From Spirosoma sp. SC4-14 (GTDB lineage: Bacteria; Bacteroidota; Bacteroidia; Cytophagales; Spirosomataceae): a stretch of DNA of 64,000 bases. A program made the position numbers and the translations under genes. The notes below the pieces were generated by a model. The model saw nothing but the letters and a program-made list of their open reading frames with translations. It was not told where the DNA came from and ran no database searches. Positions 10,057-18,659 of this stretch are shown piece after piece. The stretch is taken from the NCBI RefSeq assembly GCF_037201965.1, contig NZ_CP147518.1, positions 2,479,001 to 2,543,000 of the forward strand. Reading direction: 5' to 3'. How positions within the stretch are numbered: position 1 is the first letter of the stretch; each line of letters opens with the position of its first letter.

Positions 10057-11289
10057 TTATTGTAATTTTGAATCAGCATTAGATAGTATCAGGTGAATTC
10101 TATATATGATGTAGAATGGTATGAACTTATAAAGCATAACCGAAGTTACTCCGCTACTAACCAGTCCGCTCAGGCTATAACTTAAAAGCAAATAAATAAC
10201 TGCTTTTTTTGTATGTACAAACGGGAAGTAAGACAGATATTTTTTTTTAAACGAATAATGTGTCTTTATAAGTGAAAATGAAATTATTGTTGGATATATA
10301 TATATACCAGCATATCCGAAGTTAATATAAGATTCTCCTAAATGAGTGATTGTAACACTTCCTCCATCAAAGTCGAGTTTTAAAATACCCTTTAGCCAAG
10401 TTCCCAAATTTGGTGAATAGCCTGGGGCTAAAACGTATAAATCAATCCAATACCCTAGTCCGTATAAATAAGAATTAAATTTAGAAAGGATAATATCCAA
10501 GTTTTGAATATTGACAAATGGTCTCCAGCCTATTGTTAAAAGGAACTTAGTTTTAAAATCTGCATCTGCATTCATTCTGTGTGCGCCTAATACTACTAAG
10601 ATTACATACGCGATGCTACCAATAATTGTAATGGCACCAAGTCTGAACTTTATTTTATTTTTTATTATATGTAATATTAGACAGAAGATCAAAAAGGATA
10701 AGAAGGGTTCTCTATTACCAAAACTTAGCAGGAATAGAGAACTAATAAGAATAAAGATAATTTTGACGAATCCTTTGTAGTGCAAACTTAAGAGCACACC
10801 ATTGTACGTTAATAAGCATATACTTCCTAACGTTACATAGCCCATACTTTCTCTAGCTTTTATTCGAAAATTATCTATATCAGCGTGTAAAATAGGTATT
10901 GTACCTACTGATAATATAAAAAATAACCATAAGGAAATTCCCAAAATATAAAGAACATATGCTATGCGTATCTCCTTTGCTGTTGGGGGAAGAAGAAACC
11001 ATTTATTGAAATTTGTATTATTTGTATTATTGGTAAAAAAAAAGTTAAATACTGTAGCAGAAATAACACTCACTAATAAGCTATAACAAATAAAGAATTT
11101 TGTATTATCACTAATACTGACCCCTTTTGAAGATTTAAAACTATCAGCCCATAGAAGAGCTATATATAAGGTAAAAACATGACTAACGAAAAATAAAACA
11201 AATGGATTGTAAAAGTTATTAATACGGAAATTTCGCTCTACAATATATGTGCAAATAGCTAATATTAATAAGTATATATAAAATTCCAT
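10057..11289 (-). CDS. wzy: Wzy-like oligosaccharide repeat-unit polymerase
   Basis: A 410-residue, very hydrophobic protein with about ten or more predicted membrane segments and a large polar loop between residues about 235 and 330. This is the topology of O-antigen/capsule polymerases, which join repeat units on the outer face of the inner membrane. Sequence conservation in this family is low, so the call relies on topology, size and the presence of a flippase and transferases in the same operon. It is AT-rich like its neighbours. Stop at 10057; the next gene starts about 100 bp further on. Confidence 0.72.
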   Translation of the reverse strand: MEFYIYLLILAICTYIVERNFRINNFYNPFVLFFVSHVFTLYIALLWADSFKSSKGVSISDNTKFFICYSLLVSVISATVFNFFFTNNTNNTNFNKWFLLPPTAKEIRIAYVLYILGISLWLFFILSVGTIPILHADIDNFRIKARESMGYVTLGSICLLTYNGVLLSLHYKGFVKIIFILISSLFLLSFGNREPFLSFLIFCLILHIIKNKIKFRLGAITIIGSIAYVILVVLGAHRMNADADFKTKFLLTIGWRPFVNIQNLDIILSKFNSYLYGLGYWIDLYVLAPGYSPNLGTWLKGILKLDFDGGSVTITHLGESYINFGYAGIYIYPTIISFSLIKTHYSFKKKYLSYFPFVHTKKAVIYLLLSYSLSGLVSSGVTSVMLYKFIPFYIIYRIHLILSNADSKLQ

Positions 11290-11805
11290 TTTGGGTTGCT
11301 TTAAATATAAGTCGTTGTACGAGTATTTAAGTGACTACACTGAATTCATGAATTAAGAAAATAATTAATCTCGTCGTTTGTCGTTTTTGCTTTTTTTAGT
11401 AATCACGCAAATTTAAACCAGATTAGATCCTAAGCTAAATCATTGATTTTTATGTAATTATTCACTAAATCACTATTTCGCTCATTTACTTAAAGTAATT
11501 AGACGAATTTAAGTTAGAACACAATACCAGTCAATTTGTTGATTATTAGTATGTTGGTAAACTAAAAAATCTAATTTAATTCAACACAAGTACTTAAGTA
11601 GTCAAGCAAATTTAGATTAAACTATTTTTTTTCATTCCGACGCAGGAGGAATCTTCGGATAAATCTAAATTTCCTACTTATCTTCGAAGATCCCTGCGTC
11701 GGAATGAAAAAAAACGGGTTAAAATAGTTCAAATTAATTCTGCGTGATTACTTACTTAACTGATTGTTGGTTTAAATGCAATGCCTAAACTATCACAAAA
11801 ACTCT
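11290..11805. other. AT-rich intergenic region within the polysaccharide locus
   Basis: These 516 bp interrupt the operon between the polymerase gene and the sialyltransferase-like gene. No coding frame was recognised. The main structure is the palindrome at 11625-11714, listed separately. The flanks of that palindrome also look weakly inverted (aatcacgcaaatt near 11400 and 11590; its complement near 11730-11750), so the element may be larger than its core. Confidence 0.5.
11625..11714. repeat. REP/MITE-like palindromic element
   Basis: Two arms of about 30 bp (11625-11657 and 11685-11714) are reverse complements except for a 3-bp indel. Each contains eight T/A plus CATTCCGACGCAGG. Similar CATTCCGAC palindromes are, from general familiarity, frequent intergenic repeats in Bacteroidota genomes. 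The strong hairpin lies in the middle of the operon and could block transcription or stabilise mRNA. Confidence 0.75.
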
Positions 11806-12822
11806 TTATCCAATGTCGGTGTAATTTGTGGGTGTTAAACTTCTTAAATTACCAGTTGATTCAATTTTTAAAACACTAATACCAAGTTGATTGGCTATCT
11901 TTAGAAGTGTAATGTTATCAAGATGGTTATCTACAATTGCAGTGGCCGAAATATTATCTTTGAAAAATACCTTAGCGTTTATTAAAGCACTAGAAAATCC
12001 AAAAGATATAATCTTAGAATAAAATGAATCTTGTAATATTAACTCAATAGGTAAATTATTGTCTAATAGTGAAAATCTGTAGTTTTTATCTGTTAAATAT
12101 ATTTTTAAATATCTCTGTTGAATTTTTGTAGTTTCGTAGTGCAGTTTAAATGTAAAAGTTATCTTATTTGCATTTTTAAGAGTGTTTATTGTGTGATTTA
12201 GATTTTTTAAAAATATGCGTAATTTTTTCCTGTTTTTTATAGGTGGAGTTAATATTAATATGTTTGATTCTACTTTATCAGTTATATCGTAATTAATATT
12301 TATTTTTATAATTCCCTTGAAATTTTCTGTGAATTCAGGTATAGGTGTATATGCATTAGATTTGTCTCGAAGTAATTGTGGGTATAAAGAACGGCTATGC
12401 ACATAGCCCATCCCTGAGATGTATCCAATTATGTATCTTTTCATTAGGGAGAGTGTACTTATTCTAACCACTGGATCATACAATAGTGCAACTCCCTCGT
12501 AGTATATGTTTATTTTGATATTGTTTAGTTTGCTATATTCATATAAGTAAGAACTTAATAAATTGTTTACATGAGGAATAAAAAAAAATGTTTGTTTAGT
12601 ATTAGTTAATTTACGTATTAATTTTTTGATTTTACGACAATCCCATATTGCCATTAGATTTCTTCTAACGTAAAAAACAGACACATTTTTGATGTCTATT
12701 TTGGTGTTTTTTAATGTCGTGATAATAATATTTTCTACACTAGTGCATTCTTGAGTATGTATAATCTCTTTTATCATCAATGTTTGAAACGGGGTATTTG
12801 ATATGTATATATGTGTATCCAT
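11806..12822 (-). CDS. Sialyltransferase-like glycosyltransferase (GT52/polysialyltransferase type), candidate pseudaminyltransferase
   Basis: This 338-residue protein shows, in the right order, the three short motifs of the bacterial sialyltransferase superfamily. An N-terminal strand ending in ISNTPFQ (residues 7-13) resembles the GT52 opening. An acidic-glycine motif YYEG lies at 107-110. A histidine in FKLHY (H228) sits where the HP motif is expected, though the proline is replaced by tyrosine. A serine pair lies in GFSSAL (277-278). Bacterial enzymes of this type use CMP-activated nonulosonic acids. The locus makes CMP-pseudaminic acid and contains no other candidate, so transfer of pseudaminic acid is the natural inference. 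It is very AT-rich and begins 19 bp after the flippase gene. Confidence in the family is moderate; the donor is inferred. Confidence 0.62.
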   Translation of the reverse strand: MDTHIYISNTPFQTLMIKEIIHTQECTSVENIIITTLKNTKIDIKNVSVFYVRRNLMAIWDCRKIKKLIRKLTNTKQTFFFIPHVNNLLSSYLYEYSKLNNIKINIYYEGVALLYDPVVRISTLSLMKRYIIGYISGMGYVHSRSLYPQLLRDKSNAYTPIPEFTENFKGIIKININYDITDKVESNILILTPPIKNRKKLRIFLKNLNHTINTLKNANKITFTFKLHYETTKIQQRYLKIYLTDKNYRFSLLDNNLPIELILQDSFYSKIISFGFSSALINAKVFFKDNISATAIVDNHLDNITLLKIANQLGISVLKIESTGNLRSLTPTNYTDIG

Positions 12823-12841
12823 TTTGTTAATTAAACGAGGC

Positions 12842-14299
12842 TTATATATTTATTGTACTTGGATTATTGAGTATTTGTTTTAATATGACAAATATAGTTT
12901 TAAATTGCTTTATGTTAAGTGCGAAAAAGAATATACTTATAATTAGAAATAAATGGTGAGGTAGATGAAGCAATAAAACTAGCCAGTTTAAAATATATGG
13001 GATAAGAAGGTTAATTGGGAATGAGTCATGTACAACTTTATATAAATTATTCTGACCGTCAACTTCTCTTCGTCCGTAATAGTTAGTTAGTAAGACGAAA
13101 AATGAATAAGAAATACTACTGGCTATTAGGACTTTATCATATTTTACATTGAAAAGTATTATAAGACAATAACATAGTGTTATATTAACTAATAAGGAAC
13201 AAAATGCTATCATACTTAATAATTTTTCTTTTGATCTAGTAATTAATAAACTCGAATAGCCAAAACAGTTAGTATATAGTACCAATGTTAGACTTGAAAC
13301 ATAAAAATTATGGCTTGATGTTTTATATTTAGGAAATAGTAACAAAAATATTGGAAAACACAATATAGCTACTTGGATAATTAAATAAGATGAAGTTATA
13401 TAACTCGATCGTAATTGATTTATTATTAATATGCTTTCTGAGCTTGTAACTTTCGATAATTTATTTAGTATTTTAGGATAAATAAGATATGAAACTGATT
13501 CGAGAACTAATAGGACTACACTTGAAAGGGTATATGAAAAAGTAAAATACCCATAATCAGTAACATTGTAGTAAGAGCTAATAAACATTCTTGTTGATAT
13601 AGTGATGAGGTAAAAAGAAGCATTGTACAGAAAAAGAAACATAGCTTTATTTTTTATTCTTTTAATCGATACGTAGTCTAAATTCAGACTAAAACTAATG
13701 GGACATATTAACGCATAGTAAATTAGTATTATAATATATATTATGGCATTTGCTGTAATTATATTAAATATAAGATTTTTACTATCAGATAGATATATGC
13801 ATAAGGATGTGGACAATTGAGTTACAATTTGATAGAGACTTATCTCTCGTATTTTATTATAGATTCTAAACAAATTAATATATAATAATATGATTTGATT
13901 GCATATAATACTAACGCAAATATTTAGAGAATATTTAGAGAAGTTATATTTACTTAAGATAGGTATACTTGTAAATGTATCGTTAGCGAAGATAATTATA
14001 ATCAATATCGATAGGATTATCGTTAGTGATACTGATGTTCCAAAGATGGAAGCTGTATACTTTTTATTTTTTTTATTTATTGAAATTATTACATTTAACG
14101 CATGAGGGATTCCGAAATTTATTTGTGAGAAATACTGTAAAATTAAATTTAGAAAACCCCATATGCCAAGGTAATACGGGGACAGAATTGACGCAATTAA
14201 TAAACTATTTATAAATTGGATTCCGTATGCTATATATCTGCCAGTTATATATATAAATATTTTATTACATAAAATTTTTTTTATTAGAATGCTATTCAT
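12842..14299 (-). CDS. wzx: Wzx-like polysaccharide flippase (MATE/MOP superfamily)
   Basis: A 485-residue protein with about 12-14 hydrophobic segments and the N-terminal pattern of PST/RfbX transporters (IAYGIQFINSLLIASILSP followed by YYLGIWGFLNLI). It would flip the lipid-linked repeat unit across the inner membrane. It is extremely AT-rich (long stretches of ATT, ATA and TTA codons), as is common for flippases in exchangeable cassettes. It is followed by the sialyltransferase-like gene. Membrane topology and context make the assignment secure although primary sequence is poorly conserved. Confidence 0.85.
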   Translation of the reverse strand: MNSILIKKILCNKIFIYITGRYIAYGIQFINSLLIASILSPYYLGIWGFLNLILQYFSQINFGIPHALNVIISINKKNKKYTASIFGTSVSLTIILSILIIIIFANDTFTSIPILSKYNFSKYSLNICVSIICNQIILLYINLFRIYNKIREISLYQIVTQLSTSLCIYLSDSKNLIFNIITANAIIYIIILIYYALICPISFSLNLDYVSIKRIKNKAMFLFLYNASFYLITISTRMFISSYYNVTDYGYFTFSYTLSSVVLLVLESVSYLIYPKILNKLSKVTSSESILIINQLRSSYITSSYLIIQVAILCFPIFLLLFPKYKTSSHNFYVSSLTLVLYTNCFGYSSLLITRSKEKLLSMIAFCSLLVNITLCYCLIILFNVKYDKVLIASSISYSFFVLLTNYYGRREVDGQNNLYKVVHDSFPINLLIPYILNWLVLLLHLPHHLFLIISIFFFALNIKQFKTIFVILKQILNNPSTINI

Positions 14300-14396
14300 T
14301 TAACTTGTTTTTATAACAAGTACCTCATAAATTATCTTTAATTGATGAGGTATTATTTAATTTTGTCTATTAGGATTTTATTTGTATTTTTATTGG

Positions 14397-14443
14397 TAGA
14401 GACAACTTTTATTAGTATAATCTACTAATAAAAGTTGTCTCTA
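14397..14443. repeat. Perfect 21-bp inverted repeat overlapping the pseB stop codon
   Basis: Arms 14397-14417 and 14423-14443 are perfect reverse complements with a 5-nt loop. The pseB stop (14412-14414) lies inside the hairpin. There is no T-run on the minus strand after it, so it is more likely an mRNA-processing or attenuation structure between pseB and the AT-rich flippase gene than a simple terminator. Confidence 0.75.
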
Positions 14444-15431
14444 TTAGCATTTTTATAGCATCAACATTTACCCATTCTTCGTTACTGTCGGAACTATAAC
14501 GGAAGCCAGGTTTAACCTTTTCTGCTTTAAAAAAATTGATATAGTCATTGATATTCCAAACAGGAACTTGGGGTAAGATTGCGTAATATTTACCTAAGTC
14601 ATAGGTAGTAAATGAATCAGAGCTGGTAATCATCTCTTCGTGAATTTTTTCACCCGGTCTGACACCTATTATTCTTTGTTCACATTCAGGGCCTATAGCC
14701 GAAGCCACGTCAGTAATTTTATAGGACGGGATTTTGGGTACAAATAATTCTCCTCCCCAAGCTGTTTCTAAGGCATGTAATACCATTTTGACACCCTCTA
14801 GTAGGGTAATATTAAATCGGGTCATATTCGGGTCGGTTATGGGTAGTACGCCTTCTGCCCGCTTTTTGAGGAAAAAAGGAATAACAGATCCATTTGATCC
14901 CATTACATTACCATATCGCACCACTGAAAATCTTACCTTTCTGTTGCCTTTTATTTTATTAGCCGCGATAAAAAGTTTGTCGGAAGTCAACTTTGTTGCA
15001 CCATATAAGTTTATGGGGGCACAGGCTTTATCAGTAGAGAGGGCTACTACTCGTTCAACATTGGTTTCCAAGGATGCCCGAATTACATTTTCAGCTCCGC
15101 CCACATTTGTTTTTACGCATTCATCCGGGTTATATTCAGCAATATGCACATGTTTCATAGCGGCCGCGTGTATAACATAATCGATTCCATTGAGCGCTCT
15201 CTTTAAACGTTCATAATCGCGAATGTCACCAATGAAATAACGCATGCAGGCATATTGCGATTCAGGGTATTCCTGTGCCATTTGAAATTGTTTTTGCTCA
15301 TCTCTCGAATAAATCACTAATCGTTTGATAGCTGGATGGTTTTCTAGTAGGTATTTTGTTAAAGCGCGGCCGAGTGATCCGGTTCCACCTGTTATTAAAA
15401 TAGATTTATTGTTTAAGATATCGTTGGTCAT
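14412..15431 (-). CDS. pseB: UDP-N-acetylglucosamine 4,6-dehydratase (inverting) PseB
   Basis: First enzyme of pseudaminic acid synthesis: dehydrates and epimerises UDP-GlcNAc at C5. The extended SDR fold begins with the NADP-binding loop TGGTGSLGRAL (residues 14-24). The active site segment STDKACAPINLYGATK has the Asp-Lys pair and the YxxxK tyrosine and lysine. MTRFNITL in the middle is diagnostic of the PseB/FlaA1 group. Length (339 aa) is normal. It is separated from the other pse genes by the flippase, two glycosyltransferases and the polymerase, which all lie between pseB and pseC. This split is common in O-antigen style clusters. Confidence 0.95.
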   Translation of the reverse strand: MTNDILNNKSILITGGTGSLGRALTKYLLENHPAIKRLVIYSRDEQKQFQMAQEYPESQYACMRYFIGDIRDYERLKRALNGIDYVIHAAAMKHVHIAEYNPDECVKTNVGGAENVIRASLETNVERVVALSTDKACAPINLYGATKLTSDKLFIAANKIKGNRKVRFSVVRYGNVMGSNGSVIPFFLKKRAEGVLPITDPNMTRFNITLLEGVKMVLHALETAWGGELFVPKIPSYKITDVASAIGPECEQRIIGVRPGEKIHEEMITSSDSFTTYDLGKYYAILPQVPVWNINDYINFFKAEKVKPGFRYSSDSNEEWVNVDAIKMLIETTFISRLY

Positions 15432-15615
15432 TGCAGTTAGTTTAATTAATTAGAAACTAGCTTTTGGGGACTATTTTTATATTGAACCTCTTTTAGTTTT
15501 TGAAGCAATGCTAAATACATTTTGCATACATTGCTTTGCTTTGTTTTTGGTACAGCTCCGCCCTTTCAGTCACATGAGTGGCCTAGCCGAATTACATTTT
15601 TTTACACTTATTCTG

Positions 15616-16098
15616 TCAACTCAATACCAAGGTCTGGATCAGATCGACCCTCACCACTACCTGTAACGCGTCGAGCAGAATAGCCAGTTGGTTTCCTTGT
15701 TGGCCTATTACGCTGCCTGTTGTATCTGAAAAACTACCTGAGCCTATGGTGACCCGGTCGTTTGGCGAGAAAGACTCAACCCGAATCTGGCTATGATCAA
15801 ACTCGTTTAGTAGCCGTTTAATGGCACCGATCTCGTCGTTGCGTACCACTGCCGGTTTGTTTAGCCAGAACAGGTAGCGCACAATGCCGGGTATACCAAA
15901 GACGCGGGCGCGCTCGTGTTCGTCCAGATTGACGAAGCAGTAGGAGCGGAACAGGGGTTCTTCGACCCATTTAGTCCGGTCCGACCAACGCCGTTTAGTT
16001 TTTGTCAACGGACAGTACACTTCAATGCCTCGTTCCTTTAGCTTTGCGGCTACCTGCTTCTCGTTTCGCGACTTTGTATAGAGTACAAACCAGGGCAT
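15616..16098 (-). CDS. UpxY-type transcription antiterminator (NusG paralogue)
   Basis: A 160-residue NusG-like protein: NGN domain from the first residues (WFVLYTKSRNEKQVAAKL, ending with the FRSYCFVNL strand) and a C-terminal KOW-like part (about 115-150). In Bacteroidota, proteins of this UpxY group are encoded in polysaccharide operons and allow RNA polymerase to read through the leader of their own long operon. Here it is the fourth gene rather than the first. The sequence directly upstream of its start codon is an array of TTGAATGA-like units in inverted orientation. Confidence 0.88.
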   Translation of the reverse strand: MPWFVLYTKSRNEKQVAAKLKERGIEVYCPLTKTKRRWSDRTKWVEEPLFRSYCFVNLDEHERARVFGIPGIVRYLFWLNKPAVVRNDEIGAIKRLLNEFDHSQIRVESFSPNDRVTIGSGSFSDTTGSVIGQQGNQLAILLDALQVVVRVDLIQTLVLS

Positions 16099-16189
16099 TG
16101 TTGAATGGTTGAATGATTGAATGATTGAATTGTATGGCCCATTTATTGACGTTATTCAACCGCAACGGAGGTATATAATTCAATCATTC
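16099..16189. repeat. Inverted short tandem repeat upstream of the UpxY gene
   Basis: About four copies of a TTGAATGA-type octamer lie directly next to the start codon (16099-16131). A complementary stretch (attcaatcattcaac) lies near 16170-16185. The RNA of either strand can fold into a long hairpin. The arrangement matches that seen at cobU and sucB in this window. Confidence 0.7.
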
Positions 16190-16208
16190 AACAAGTCAAT
16201 TATTTATC

Positions 16209-16876
16209 TTACCATGCGTTAATATTTCCTTTTAGCATGGATAGTACGGTTTGCCAGCAGATCCATATATCTAACCTTAATGACTTTTTTCGATTATAGA
16301 AGCGGTCATACCGAACCCGATGATGCATTTTGATTCGCTCGCTTGTTTCCCCCCGGCAACCACGTACCTGAGCCAATCCGGTTATTCCTGGCTTTACCCG
16401 ATAGCGTTTCTTGTACTCAGGCATGGTGTTCCAGAACTGAGCGCTATGCTCCAGGGCATGAGGCCGTGGGCCTACGATACTCATATCACCTCGTAATACG
16501 TTTATAAACTGTGGTAGTTCATCCAGATTACTCTGACGCAGAAAACGGCCGATTCGTGTTACACGGCCGTCGTTTTTACTGGCTTGGCGGAACGATGCAT
16601 TAGGGTTATGCGTCATGGTGCGCAGCTTCAGGCAATTGAACCATGAGCCACGATAGCCCGTCCGTTTCTGAATGTAAAAGATGGGCCCTCGTGAGTCTAA
16701 CAGGATCAGTGCTCCTAACAAGGGTAAGAGCCAGGATAAGACCACAATGAGTATGAACAGAGAAAAGCAAACATCAAAAAACGCTTTCCTGTCCGTTGGT
16801 ACAATCCTTCCGTGGGCCGGGCAGTATGCTCGGCATACACATATAGTGGTTTGTAAGGTGAGTCAAGACTAAGCAT
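16209..16876 (-). pseudogene. Initiating sugar transferase (WcaJ/RfbP-type polyprenyl-phosphate transferase), frameshifted
   Basis: The main frame (16209-16745) encodes the conserved bacterial sugar-transferase domain that loads the first sugar-phosphate onto undecaprenyl phosphate: the SRGPIFYIQKRTGY segment, FNCLKLRTM, the SNLDELPQFINVLRGDMS catalytic block and GPRPHALEH. No ATG serves this frame. In the adjacent frame an ATG at 16876 begins 31 plausible residues (MLSLDSPYKPLYVYAEHTAR, continuing to ...LYQRTGKR). These join exactly to FFDVCFSLFILIVVLSWLLP of the main frame if one T is added to the six-T run (16776-16781, minus strand). The restored protein of about 223 residues has the usual KRxFD start and N-terminal membrane helix. 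As read, the gene is broken. A sequencing error, true mutation, slipped-strand switch or ribosomal frameshift cannot be told apart here; a GTG start at 16745 would give a protein lacking most of the helix. Confidence 0.85.
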
Positions 16877-16929
16877 GAGTGGATGACTGACTAGGTGAAT
16901 AGATAAATAGGCTGGGTTTCACCCATCTG

Positions 16930-18659
16930 CTAATCGTTACGGCTCAGGCGCTTTTTGATGCCAGATTCGCCATAATACCCCCCATAGTTATAGTAGTAGG
17001 ATTCTCCTTCGCCAACACCGTTTAGAATAATGCTCAGTTTGGGGAAACGCTGTTCTTTATAGAGTGTATCGACCATTTTCAGATAGTTCCGTGGGGTATG
17101 GTCGTGACGCACCATATAGAGGGTAGCATCGGCATAGGGCGCTATCAACTGAGCGTCGGTTACGAGGCCAACAGGTGGCGAATCGATAATAACGTAGTCA
17201 AATTTTGCTTTCAGTTCGTCAAGCAATTGTGACAGATGAGGAGAACTTAGTAGCTCGGAAGGGTTAGGGGGGAGCGGGCCGGCTGTGATAATGAAGTAAT
17301 TATCGTGCCCTGAAACAGGTTGAATAATTTCATCCAGACCGACTTCTCCAATCAGGTAATTGCTCAGACCTGCTTTGTTTTCCATATGCAGGCTCTGGTG
17401 CAGTTTGGGTTTCCGCATATCCATTTCCAGAATGACCGTGGTGCGGCCAACCAGGGCCAAACTTGCTCCAAGGTTTAATGAAACAAATGATTTGCCTTCG
17501 CCACTTACGCTGGATGTGAACAGTAATACCTGGCTTTGTTGGGTACTACTTCGCAAAAACTGGAGATTAGTACGAATGGCTCTAATCTGTTCGCCAATAA
17601 CAGATTGTAATCGTGGCTTAAAGATGAGTTTATCGGCTTGGTTGCTTTTAACTACTTCTCCCAGAATAGGAATCTGCGTCGCTTCTTCAACATCGGATCG
17701 ACGCGATACGCGGTTATTAAGCGCATCTTTAGCTGAAACAAAGCCTATTGGGATGAGTAAGCCAATAGCTCCAAACAGCGCAAAGATCATCAGCTTGACG
17801 GGCTTAACGGGCTTACTACTCGTACGGGCAGGGTCGACGGTGCGACTATCCGAAACGACCGAGGCCGCTGAAAGGGCTGTTTCTTCCCGTTTTTGTAGAA
17901 GGTAAGTATATAACCCGTTTTTAATGGCCTGTTGGCGTGTGATGTTCAGTAAAGCACGCTCTTTGCCTGGGACAGTCCGAATCATACCTTCTAGCCGTCG
18001 ATTATTGGCTGTCAGTTGGTTGCGGTTACTGGTCAATTGCTGACGGATAGTCTGCACATTTTCATTGATACTACTCTTCATCGTTTTTAATTGACTATCG
18101 AGCGACTGAATCAATGGATTGTTGGGCGACATAGTTCGGGAGACCTCTTCCCGCTTTAGTTCCAGTTCTGCCATTTTAGTCAACAGACCGGTCAGCACGG
18201 GATCACTGAACCCTAGTGTGGCAGGAGCTATTCCTTTCTCATTGGACTTGGCTTGTAGGTACCTTTCAATATCCTTAAGCGCAGCCAACTGCATATTGGC
18301 TTCATTAAGTTGAGTATCGTTTTCTTTAACAGTTGTCAGAAAGGTTTGTGCCTGAGTGCTCAAATCGGTTATGCCCTGAGTCGATTTATACAGCTCTACT
18401 TCTTTTTCGACAGTGGATAATTCGCCGGAGATGAGCGCCAGTCGATCTTCAATAAAGTTGAGCGTATTATTGGCTTCTTTGTTCTTATCAACAATCGCTT
18501 CTTTGTTGTATTCAGAAATAAGCTGGTTCAGAATGGCTTCTCCTTTGTCGGGAACCGTTTCTTCCAGGCTCATATTCAGAACCGTTGCCTGTTTGGAGGT
18601 AGGTTCTACATTTAAGTTTTTTAAATATTGCTCAACCAGTTCTGCATGGGGGAAAACTC
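16930..18659 (-). pseudogene. wzc: Wzc-type tyrosine autokinase, C-terminal part (gene split by IS)
   Basis: Distal half of a polysaccharide co-polymerase/BY-kinase. The frame is open from the target duplication at 18659 to the stop at 16930. It contains a long coiled-coil periplasmic region, the second membrane helix (LMIFALFGAIGLLIPIGFV), and a cytoplasmic kinase with Walker A SVSGEGKS, Walker A' ILEMDMRKP and Walker B VIIDSPP. The C-terminal tyrosine-rich tail SYYYNYGGYYG is the autophosphorylation cluster. An ATG at 18573 could yield a 547-residue fragment with complete kinase if transcription and translation start downstream of or within the IS. Joined to the N-terminal part after removal of the IS and one duplication copy, the frame is exactly restored: 2316 bp, 771 residues, the normal family length. 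Confidence 0.92.
18651..18659. repeat. Target site duplication, left copy
   Basis: The nonamer GGAAAACTC directly precedes the left inverted end of the IS. The identical nonamer follows the right end at 19888-19896. A 9-bp duplication is usual for IS4-family elements. Confidence 0.93.
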
